Shown here: piece after piece, positions 1-10,644 of the stretch
Layout: each line of letters starts with the position of its first letter
Numbering within the stretch: the stretch's first letter is position 1
DNA from: Apostichopus japonicus
Lineage: Eukaryota; Echinodermata; Holothuroidea; Aspidochirotida; Stichopodidae
Length of the DNA: 64,000 nt
Reading direction: 5' to 3'
NCBI RefSeq assembly: GCF_037975245.1
Contig: NC_092572.1
Location: forward strand, 30,663,989 to 30,727,988
Notes under the pieces: model-generated
The model's database searches: none
Told to the model about the DNA's origin: nothing
The model's input: only the letters and a program-made list of their open reading frames with translations
Position numbers and translations under genes: made by a program

Positions 1-1167
1 GAAATAATTACCACAATTCCAGAGATATGAAGTTTCAACGAGATTGACGAGTTGCACATTTTGACATGGTCTCGTCCAATGCTTAAATTGCCTGCAAATT
101 GACGAATTGCAAATTTTGACGTGATCTCGCCTAATGCAATGAATTTACTACAAATTGACATGTTGCACATTTTGAGGCGATGTCGCCCAATGCAAATAAA
201 TTTTGTGCAAATTGACGAGTTGCACATTTTGACGCGATCTCGATATAATGACCAAAATTCCAGAGATATGACGTTTCAACGAGATAACGAATCTCGCCCA
301 TTGCATAAATTTCCTACAAAATGACGAGCTGCACATTCTGACGTGATCTCGCCTAATGCAATGAATGTACTACAAATTGACGAGTTGCACATTTTGACGT
401 GATCTTGCCCAATGCAATAAATTAGTGCAAATTGACGAGTTGCACATTTTGACGCGATCTCGCCCAATGCAATGAATTGACTGCAAATTGACGAGTTGCA
501 CACTTTGACGCGATCTCGAAATAATGACCAAAATTCCAGAGATATGACGTTTCAACGAGAATCTCGCCCAATGCATAAATTTCCTACAAGTTGACGAGTA
601 GTTGCACATTTTGACGCGATCTCGCCCAATGCAATGAATTGACTGCAAATTGACGAGTTGCACACTTTGACGTGATGTCGTCAAAATGACTAAAATTCCA
701 GGGGTATGACGATTCAACGAGATAGCGGATCTCGCCCCATGCCCAAATTTCCTTCGAAATAAGGTGCACATTTTGACGTGATCTCGCCCAATGCAATGAA
801 TTGACTGCAAATTGACGAGTTGCACACTTTGACGTGATCTCGCCCAATGCAATAGATTTCCTGCAGAATGACGGGAGGACACACTTTGACGCGATCTCGA
901 TATAATGACCACAATTCCGAAGATATAACGAGATAACGAATCTCGCCCTTTGCATAAATTTCCTACAAATTGACGAGTTGCACATTCTGACGTGATCTCG
1001 TCCAATGTATATATTTCCTACAAGTTGACGAGTTGCACACTTTGACGTGAACTCGCCTAATTCAATGAATTGACTGCAAATTGACGAGTTGCACATTTTG
1101 ACGCGATCTCGCCCAATGCAATAAATTTCCTGCAGAATAACGGGAGGACACACTTTGACGCGACCTC
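1..1167 (-). repeat. Family A HOR unit, long form (copy 1)
   Basis: Long form of the higher-order unit, about 21 monomers. Its start is set by the recurring landmark gaaataattaccacaattc, which recurs at 1168, 1901, 3068, 3801 and 4533. The unit recurs at 1901-3067 with only scattered substitutions, for example attagtgc at 421 against atttgtgc in the other copies. The start is only a convenient phase, since any point in a tandem unit could be chosen. Confidence 0.93.
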
Positions 1168-1900
1168 GAAATAATTACCACAATTCCAGAGATATGAAGT
1201 TTCAACGAGATTGACGAGTTGCACATTTTGACATGGTCTCGTCCAATGCTTAAATTGCCTGCAAATTGACGAATTGCAAATTTTGACGTGATCTCGCCTA
1301 ATGCAATGAATTTACTACAAATTGACATGTTGCACATTTTGAGGCGATGTCGCCCAATGCAAATAAATTTTGTGCAAATTGACGAGTTGCACATTTTGAC
1401 GCGATCTCGATATAATGACCAAAATTCCAGAGATATGACGTTTCAACGAGATAACGAATCTCGCCCATTGCATAAATTTCCTACAAAATGACGAGCTGCA
1501 CATTCTGACGTGATCTCGCCTAATGCAATGAATGTACTACAAATTGACGAGTTGCACATTTTGACGTGATCTTGCCCAATGCAATAAATTTGTGCAAATT
1601 GACGAGTTGCACATTTTGACGCGATCTCGCCCAATGCAATGAATTGACTGCAAATTGACGAGTTGCACACTTTGACGCGATCTCGAAATAATGACCAAAA
1701 TTCCAGAGATATGACGTTTCAACGAGAATCTCGCCCAATGCATATATTTCCTACAAGTTGACGAGTTGCACACTTTGACGTGAACTCGCCTAATTCAATG
1801 AATTGACTGCAAATTGACGAGTTGCACATTTTGACGCGATCTCGCCCAATGCAATAAATTTCCTGCAGAATAACGGGAGGACACACTTTGACGCGACCTC
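1168..1900 (-). repeat. Family A HOR unit, short form (copy 1)
   Basis: This unit matches the long form at offset 1167 up to about 1740, then at offset 733. A block of 434 bp, about 8 monomers and equivalent to roughly 575-1008 of the long unit, is therefore missing. The join falls inside the shared 'caatgcat' segment of two monomers, as expected for unequal crossing-over in monomer register. Confidence 0.92.
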
Positions 1901-3067
1901 GAAATAATTACCACAATTCCAGAGATATGAAGTTTCAACGAGATTGACGAGTTGCACATTTTGACATGGTCTCGTCCAATGCTTAAATTGCCTGCAAATT
2001 GACGAATTGCAAATTTTGACGTGATCTCGCCTAATGCAATGAATTTACTACAAATTGACATGTTGCACATTTTGAGGCGATGTCGCCCAATGCAAATAAA
2101 TTTTGTGCAAATTGACGAGTTGCACATTTTGACGCGATCTCGATATAATGACCAAAATTCCAGAGATATGACGTTTCAACGAGATAACGAATCTCGCCCA
2201 TTGCATAAATTTCCTACAAAATGACGAGCTGCACATTCTGACGTGATCTCGCCTAATGCAATGAATGTACTACAAATTGACGAGTTGCACATTTTGACGT
2301 GATCTTGCCCAATGCAATAAATTTGTGCAAATTGACGAGTTGCACATTTTGACGCGATCTCGCCCAATGCAATGAATTGACTGCAAATTGACGAGTTGCA
2401 CACTTTGACGCGATCTCGAAATAATGACCAAAATTCCAGAGATATGACGTTTCAACGCGAATCTCGCCCAATGCATAAATTTCCTACAAGTTGACGAGTA
2501 GTTGCACATTTTGACGCGATCTCGCCCAATGCAATGAATTGACTGCAAATTGACGAGTTGCACACTTTGACGTGATGTCGTCAAAATGACTAAAATTCCA
2601 GGGGTATGACGATTCAACGAGATAGCGGATCTCGCCCCATGCCCAAATTTCCTTCGAAATAAGGTGCACATTTTGACGTGATCTCGCCCAATGCAATGAA
2701 TTGACTGCAAATTGACGAGTTGCACACTTTGACGTGATCTCGCCCAATGCAATAGATTTCCTGCAGAATGACGGGAGGACACACTTTGACGCGATCTCGA
2801 TATAATGACCACAATTCCGAAGATATAACGAGATAACGAATCTCGCCCTTTGCATAAATTTCCTACAAATTGACGAGTTGCACATTCTGACGTGATCTCG
2901 TCCAATGTATATATTTCCTACAAGTTGACGAGTTGCACACTTTGACGTGAACTCGCCTAATTCAATGAATTGACTGCAAATTGACGAGTTGCACATTTTG
3001 ACGCGATCTCGCCCAATGCAATAAATTTCCTGCAGAATAACGGGAGGACACACTTTGACGCGACCTC
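1901..3067 (-). repeat. Family A HOR unit, long form (copy 2)
   Basis: Repeats 1-1167 at offset 1900 almost base for base. A visible difference is acgcgaatctcg near 2456 where copy 1 has acgagaatctcg. Together with the following short unit it forms the second 1900-bp super-unit. Confidence 0.93.
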
Positions 3068-3800
3068 GAAATAATTACCACAATTCCAGAGATATGAAGT
3101 TTCAACGAGATTGACGAGTTGCACATTTTGACATGGTCTCGTCCAATGCTTAAATTGCCTGCAAATTGACGAATTGCAAATTTTGACGTGATCTCGCCTA
3201 ATGCAATGAATTTACTACAAATTGACATGTTGCACATTTTGAGGCGATGTCGCCCAATGCAAATAAATTTTGTGCAAATTGACGAGTTGCACATTTTGAC
3301 GCGATCTCGATATAATGACCAAAATTCCAGAGATATGACGTTTCAACGAGATAACGAATCTCGCCCATTGCATAAATTTCCTACAAAATGACGAGCTGCA
3401 CATTCTGACGTGATCTCGCCTAATGCAATGAATGTACTACAAATTGACGAGTTGCACATTTTGACGTGATCTTGCCCAATGCAATAAATTTGTGCAAATT
3501 GACGAGTTGCACATTTTGACGCGATCTCGCCCAATGCAATGAATTGACTGCAAATTGACGAGTTGCACACTTTGACGCGATCTCGAAATAATGACCAAAA
3601 TTCCAGAGATATGACGTTTCAACGAGAATCTCGCCCAATGCATATATTTCCTACAAGTTGACGAGTTGCACACTTTGACGTGAACTCGCCTAATTCAATG
3701 AATTGACTGCAAATTGACGAGTTGCACATTTTGACGCGATCTCGCCCAATGCAATAAATTTCCTGCAGAATAACGGGAGGACACACTTTGACGCGACCTC
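3068..3800 (-). repeat. Family A HOR unit, short form (copy 2)
   Basis: Repeats 1168-1900 at offset 1900 with the same 434-bp deletion and the same join. The long plus short pair therefore duplicated as one unit after the deletion had occurred. Confidence 0.92.
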
Positions 3801-4532
3801 GAAATAATTACCACAATTCCAGAGATATGAAGTTTCAACGAGATTGACGAGTTGCACATTTTGACATGGTCTCGTCCAATGCTTAAATTGCCTGCAAATT
3901 GACGAATTGCAAATTTTGACGTGATCTCGCCTAATGCAATGAATTTACTACAAATTGACATGTTGCACATTTTGAGGCGATGTCGCCCAATGCAAATAAA
4001 TTTTGTGCAAATTGACGAGTTGCACATTTTGACGCGATCTCGATATAATGACCAAAATTCCAGAGATATGACGTTTCAACGAGATAACGAATCTCGCCCA
4101 TTGCATAAATTTCCTACAAAATGACGAGCTGCACATTCTGACGTGATCTCGCCCAATGCAATGAATTGACTGCAAATTGACGAGTTGCACACTTTGACGT
4201 GATCTCGCCCAATGCAATAGATTTCCTGCAGAATGACGGGAGGACACACTTTGACGCGATCTCGATATAATGACCACAATTCCGAAGATATAACGAGATA
4301 ACGAATCTCGCCCTTTGCATAAATTTCCTACAAATTGACGAGTTGCACATTCTGACGTGATCTCGTCCAATGTATATATTTCCTACAAGTTGACGAGTTG
4401 CACACTTTGACGTGAACTCGCCTAATTCAATGAATTGACTGCAAATTGACGAGTTGCACATTTTGACGCGATCTCGCCCAATGCAATAAATTTCCTGCAG
4501 AATAACGGGAGGACACACTTTGACGCGACCTC
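3801..4532 (-). repeat. Family A HOR unit, second short form with a different deletion
   Basis: This 732-bp unit follows the long form up to about 4150, then continues as the long form from about 776 onwards. It therefore lacks about 435 bp equivalent to roughly 341-775. The missing piece is nearly the same size as in the other short form but lies at a different place, so this is an independent deletion of about 8 monomers. Confidence 0.9.
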
Positions 4533-5375
4533 GAAATAATTACCACAATTCCAGAGATATGAAGTTTCAACGAGATTGACGAGTTGCACATTTTGACATG
4601 GTCTCGTCCAATGCTTAAATTGCCTGCAAATTGACGAATTGCAAATTTTGACGTGATCTCGCCTAATGCAATGAATGTACTACAAATTGACGAGTTGCAC
4701 ATTTTGACGCGATCTCGCCCAATGCAATGAATTGACTGCAAATTGACGAGTTGCACACTTTGACGCGATCTCGAAATAATGACCAAAATTCCAGAGATAT
4801 GACGTTTCAACGAGATAACGAATCTCGCCCATTGCATAAATTTCCTACAAAATGACGAGCTGCACATTCTGACGTGATCTCGCCTAATGCAATGAATGTA
4901 CTACAAATTGACGAGTTGCACATTTTGACGCGATCTCGCCCAATGCAATAAATTTACTACAAATTGACATGTTGCACATTTTCACGTGATCTCGTCCAAT
5001 GCATAAATTTCCGCCAAATTGATGAGTTTGCACACATTGACGTGATCTCGCCTAATGCAATGAATTTACTACAAATTGACGAGTTGCACACTTTGACGTG
5101 ATCTCGCCTAATGACCAAAATTCCAGAGATATGACGATCCAACGAAATAGCGAATCCCGCCCATAGCCCAAATTTCCTACAATATCAGGTGCACATTTTG
5201 ACATGATCTCGCCGAAAGCCCAAAATTTCCTGCAAATAGACGAATTGCACACATTGGCGTGATCTCGTCTAATGCAATTAATTTTCTGCAAATTGACGAT
5301 CTCGCGCATGAGAAAAATTTCCTGTAAATTGACGAGTTGCACAGTTTGCATCCATCTCGACGAAATTACCAAAAT
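4533..5375 (-). repeat. Recombinant, degrading edge of the reverse family A array
   Basis: The first 140 bp follow the HOR unit. Segments then jump between parts of the unit (joins near 4665 and 4925). After about 4980 the monomers diverge from those inside the array, for example ttcacgtgatctcgtccaat and gatgagtttgcacacattg. Divergent monomers at the margin of a homogenised array are typical of satellite edges. The array stops at the orientation switch near 5380. Confidence 0.85.
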
Positions 5376-5385
5376 CAATCATTAC
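5376..5385. other. Orientation switch (inversion breakpoint) in family A
   Basis: Up to about 5375 family A reads in reverse, ending in the A2-like segment catctcgacgaaattaccaa. From 5386 it reads forward, beginning caactcgtcaatttgc. Only about 10 bp (caatcattac) lie between and match neither side clearly. All family A after this point is forward. The exact breakpoint could shift by several bases. Confidence 0.85.
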
Positions 5386-8300
5386 CAACTCGTCAATTTG
5401 CAAAAAATTCATTGCAATGGGCGAGATCACGTCCACGTCAAAATGTCCAACTCGTTAATTTGCAGGAGGTTTATGGCATTGAGCGAGATCACGTCAAAAT
5501 GTGCAACTCGTCAATTTGGCGGAAATTTATGCATTGGACGAGATTACGTCAAAATGTGCAAATCGTTGATTTTTAGGAGATTTATGCAATGAGCGAGATT
5601 CGTTATCTCGTTGAAGCCTCATATCTCTGGGAAATTTATCATTGTGCGAGATCGCGTCAAAATGTGCAACATGTTAATTTCTAGTAAATTCATTGTATTA
5701 GGCGAGATCACGTCAATATGTGCAACTCGTCAATTTGCAGGAAATTTATGCATTGGAACGAGATCACGTCAAAGTGTGCAAATCGTTAATTTGCAGAACA
5801 TTCATTGCACGTCAATGTGTGCAACTCATTTTGCAGAAAATTTATTGCATTGGGCGCGATCGTGTCAAAATGTGCAACTCGTCATTTTGCAGGAAATTTA
5901 TTGTATTGGGCGAGACCACGTCAATTTGTGCAACTCGTCATATCTTTGGAATTTTGGTCATCATATCGAGATCGCGTCCAAATGTGCAACTCGTCAATTT
6001 GCAAGGTAATTTATGCATGAGGCGAGATTCGTTTTCTCGTCAAAACGTAAATTTTCTGGAATTTTGGTCATTATATCGAGATCGCGTCAAAGTGTGCAAC
6101 TCCTCAATTTGCAAGAAATTTATTGCATTGGGCGAGATCACGTCAATATGTGCAACTCGTCAATTTGCACAAAATTTATTGTATTGTGCGAGATCACGTC
6201 AATGTGTGCAACTCGTCAATTTGCACAAAATTTATTGCATTGGGCGAGCTCGCGTCAATGTGCAACGTGTCAATTAGTAGGAAATTTATGCATTGGGCGA
6301 GATTCGTTATCACGTCAAAACGTCAATTTTATGGAATTTTGGTCATTATGTCGGGATCGCGTCAAAGTGCGCAACTCGTCAATTTGCAGAAAATTCATTG
6401 TAATGGGCGAGATCACGTCAAAATGTGCAACTCGTCATATCCCTGGAATTTTGGTCATTATATCGAGATCGCGTCAAAATGTGTAACTCTTAAATTTGTA
6501 AGGCAATTTATGCATTGGGCGAGATTCGTTATATCGTCAAAACGTCAACTTTCTGGAATTTTGGTCGTTATGTCGAGATCGCGTCAAAGTGTGCGACTTG
6601 TCAATTTGCAGTAAATTTTTTGCATCCGTAGTGATCACGTCAGAATGTGCAACGTGTCAATTTGTAGGAAATTTATGCATTGGGCGAGATCACGTCAAAA
6701 TGTGCAACTCGTCATATCTCTGGAATTTTGTTCATTATATCGAGATTGCGTCAATGTGTTCAACTCGTCAATTTGCAGGAAATTTATTGCAATGGGGGAG
6801 ATTCGTTATCTCGTTGAAACGTCATATCGCTGGAATTTTGGTCATTATGTCGAGATCGCGTGAAAGTGTGCAACTCATCAATTTGCAGTAAGTTCATCGC
6901 ATTAGGCGAGATCGCGTCAAAATGTGCAACTCGTCAATTTGTAGGAAATTTATGCATTGGGCGAGATCCGATACCTCGTCAAAACGTCAATTTTCTGGAG
7001 TTTTGGTCATTATGTCGAGATTGCGTCAAATTGTGCAACTCGTCAATTTGCAGAAAATTCATTGCAATGAGCGAGATCACGTCAAAATGTGTAACTCGTT
7101 AAATTGCAGTTAATTTAGTGCATTGGGCGAGATCGCGTCAAAATGTGCAACATGTCAATTTGTAGGAAATTTATGCATTGGGCGAGATTCGTTATCTCGT
7201 CAAAACGTCAACTTTCTGGAATTTTGTGGTCATTATGTCGAGATCGCGTCAAAGTGTGCGACTTGTCAATTTGCAGTAAATTTTTTGCATTGGGCGAGAG
7301 AGATCACGTCAATGTGTGTAAACTCGTCAATTTGGCGGAAGTAAATTGCATTGGGCGAACTGACGTCAAAATGTGCAACTCGTCAATTTGTAGGAAATTC
7401 ATGGCATTGGGCGAGATTCGTTATCTCGTTGAAACGTCATATCACCTGGAATTTTGGTCATTATGTCGAGATCGCGGGAAAGTGTGCAACTCATCAGTTT
7501 GCAGTAGATTCATTGCATTAGGCGAGATCACGTCAAAATGTGCAACTCGTCAATTTGTAGGAAATTTATTGCATAGGTTGAGATCACGTCAAAATGTGCA
7601 ACTCGTCAATTTGCAGGAGGTTTATGGCATTGAGCGAGATCAGGTCAAAATGTGCCACTCGTTAAATTGCAGTAAATTTAGTGCATAGGGCGAGATCGCG
7701 TCAAAATGTGCAACATGTCAATTTGTAGGAATTTTATGCATTGGGCGAGATTCTTTATCTCGTCAAAAAGTCAACTTTCTGGAATTTTGGTCATTATGTC
7801 GAGATCGCGTCAAAGTGTGCGACTTGTCAATTTGCAGTAAATTTTTTGCATCCGTAGCGTTTTATGCATTGGGCGAGATTCGTTATCTCGTCAAAAGGTC
7901 AACTTTCTGGAATTTTGGTCATTATGTCGAGATCGCGTCAAAGTGTGCGACTTGTCAATTTGCAGTAAATTTTTTGCATCCGTAGTGATCACGTCAGAAT
8001 GTGCAACGTGTCAATTTGTAGGACATTTATGCATTGGGCGAGATCACGTCAAAATGTGCAACTCGTCATATCTCTGGAATTTTGTTCATTATATCGAGAT
8101 TGCGTCAAAGTGTTCAACTCGTCAATTTGCAGGAAATTTATTGCAATGGGGGAGATCATGTCAATGTGCAACTCGTCAAGTTGCAGGAGTTTTATGGCAT
8201 TGAGCGAGATCAGGTAAAAATGTTCAACTCGTTAAATTGCAGTAAATTTAGTCCATTAAGCGAGATCGCGTCAAAATGTGCAACTCGTCAATTTGTAGGA

Positions 8301-9539
8301 AATTCATGGCATTGGGCGAGATTCGTTATCTCGTTGAAACGTCATTATCACCTGGAATTTTGGTCATTATGTCGAGATCGCGGGAAAGTGTGCAACTCAT
8401 CAGTTTGCAGTAGATTCATTGCATTAGGCGAGATCACGTCAAAATGTGCAACTCGTCAATTTGTAGGAAATTTATTGCATAGGTTGAGATCACGTCAAAA
8501 TGTGCAACTCGTCAATTTGCAGGAGGTTTATGGCATTGAGCGAGATCAGGTCAAAATGTGCAACTCGTTAAATTGCAGTAAATTTAGTGCATTGGGCGAG
8601 ATCGCGTCAAAATGTGCAACATGTCAATTTGTAGGAATTTTATGCATTGGGCGAGATTCGTTATCTCGTCAAAAAGTCAACTTTCTGGATTTTGGTCATT
8701 ATGTCGAGATCGCGTCAAAGTGTGCGACTTGTCAATTTGCAGTAAATTTTTTGCATCCGTAGTGATCACGTCAGAATGTGCAACGTGTCAGTTTGTAGGA
8801 CATTTATGCATTGGGCGAGATCACGTCAAAATGTGCAACTCGTCATATCTCTGGAATTTTGTTCATTATATCGAGATTGCGTCAAAGTGTTCAACTCGTC
8901 AATTTGCAGGAAATTTATTGCAATGGGGGAGATCATGTCAATGTGCAACTCGTCAAGTTGCAGGAGGTTTATGGCATTGAGCGAGATCAGGTAAAAATGT
9001 TCAACTCGTTAAATTGCAGTAAATTTAGTCCATTAAGCGAGATCGCGTCAAAATGTGCAACATTTCAATTTGTAGGAATTTTATGCATTGGGCGAGATTC
9101 GTTATCTCGTTGAAACGTCAAATCGCTGGAATTTTGGTCATTATGTTGAGATCGCGTGAAAGTGTGCTACCCATCAATTTGGCGGAAATTAATGCGTTGG
9201 GCGAACTGACGTCAAAATGTGCAACTCGTCAATTTGTAGGAAATTCATGGCATTGGGCGAGATTCGTTATCTCGTTGAAACGTCAACTTTCTGGAATTTT
9301 GGTCATTATGTCGAGATCGCGTCAAAATGTGCAACTCGTCAATTTGTAGGAAATTTATGCATTGGGCGAGATCCGTTATTTCGTCAAAACGTCAATTTTC
9401 CGGAATTTTGGTCATTATGTCGAGATCGCGTCAAAATGTGCAACTCGTCAATTTGCAGAAAATTCATTGCAATGAGCGAGATCACGTTAAAATGTGTAAC
9501 TCGTTAAATTGCAGTAAATTGATTGCATTGGGCGAGATC
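5386..9539 (+). repeat. Family A satellite, forward orientation, mosaic without a clean HOR
   Basis: Tandem A1 monomers with the core gtgcaactcgtcaatttg and interspersed A2 monomers with the core ctggaattttggtcattatg. Unlike the reverse array, neighbouring blocks do not repeat at one constant period. Local duplications include a 128-bp step (7733-7860 and 7861-7988) and a 777-bp step (about 7940-8290 and 8717-9067). Stretches at about 6920-7110 and 7370-7690 recur inside the later 776-bp HOR, so this looks like ancestral or shuffled material. Long forward open frames such as 8034-8762 are by-products of the repeat. Confidence 0.95.
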
Positions 9540-10644
9540 GCGTCAAAATGTGCAACTCGTCAATTTGTAGGAAATTTATGCATTTAAACGAGATCAGGTC
9601 AAAATGTGCAACTCGTTAAATTGCAGTTAATTTAGTGCAGTGGGCGAGATCGCGTCAAAATGTGCAACATGTCAATTTGTAGGAATTTTATGCATTGGGC
9701 GAGATCCGTTATCTCATCAAAACGTCAATTTTCTGGAATTTTGGTCATTATGTCGAGATCTCGTCAAAATGTGCAACTCGTCAATTTGCAGAAAATTCAT
9801 TGCAATGAGCGAGATCACGTCAAAATGTGTAACTCGTTAAATTGCAGTAAATTGATTGCATTGGGCGAGATCGCGTCAAAATGTGCAACTCGTCAATTTG
9901 TAGGAAATTTATGCATATAACGAGATCAGGTCAAAATGTGCAACGCGTTAAATTGCAGTAAATTTAGTGCATTGGGCGAGATCACGTCAAAATGTGCAAC
10001 TCGTCATATCCCTGGAATTTTGTTCATTATATCGAGATCGTGTCAAAGTGTTCAACTCGTCAACTCGTCAATCTGAATTCGAAATTGATTGCAATGGGGG
10101 AGATCATGTCAAAATGTGCAACTCGTCAATTTGCAGGAGGTTTATGGCATTGAGCGAGATCACGTCAGAATGTGCAACTCGTCAATTTGTAGGAAATTCA
10201 TGGCATTGGGCGAGATTCGTTATCTCGTTGAAACGTCATATCGCTGGAATTTTGGTCATCATGTCGAGATCGCGTGAAAGTGTGCAACTCATCAATTTGC
10301 AGTAGATTCATTGCATTAGGCGAGATCACGTCAGAATGTGAAACTCGTCAATTTGTAGGAAATTCATTGCATAGTTTGAGATCACGTCAAAATGTGCAAC
10401 TCGTCAATTTGCAGGAGGTTTATGGCATTGAGCGAGATCACGTCAATGTGTGCAACTCGTCAATTTGCACAAAATTTATTGCATTGGGCGAGCTCGCGTC
10501 AATGTGCAACGTGTCAATTAGTAGGAAATTTATGCATTGGGCGAGATTCGTTATCACGTTAAAACGTCAATTTTATGGAATTTTGGTCATTATGTCGGGA
10601 TCGCGTCAAAGTGCGCAACTCGTCAATTTGCAGAAAATTCATTG

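Larger units (their letters stand above)
1..5375 (-). repeat. Family A satellite, reverse orientation, HOR-organised
   Basis: Tandem array of about 55-bp monomers, read here as the reverse complement of the family A found after 5386. Each monomer has the core ttgacgagttgcacatttt, then a 'gatctcgcccaatgcaat' segment. A second monomer type (A2) replaces the core with accaaaattccagagatatg. Monomers differ from one another, but blocks of them recur almost exactly at 1167- and 733-bp spacing, which is higher-order organisation. The array is already under way at base 1, so its left end is outside the window. Short open frames of 60-211 codons occur on both strands but recur with the repeat and have no protein character. 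Satellite identity is certain; chromosomal location is unknown. Confidence 0.97.

Noticed and set aside
187-194. Octamer motif atgcaaat in the reverse family A array
   Set aside because: One-base variant of the common caatgcaat segment, present once per HOR unit. No reason to see it as more than chance.
241-260. tataatg resembling a bacterial -10 box in gatctcgatataatgacc
   Set aside because: Part of a recurring A2 monomer in an AT-rich eukaryotic satellite, with no -35 partner and no gene downstream.
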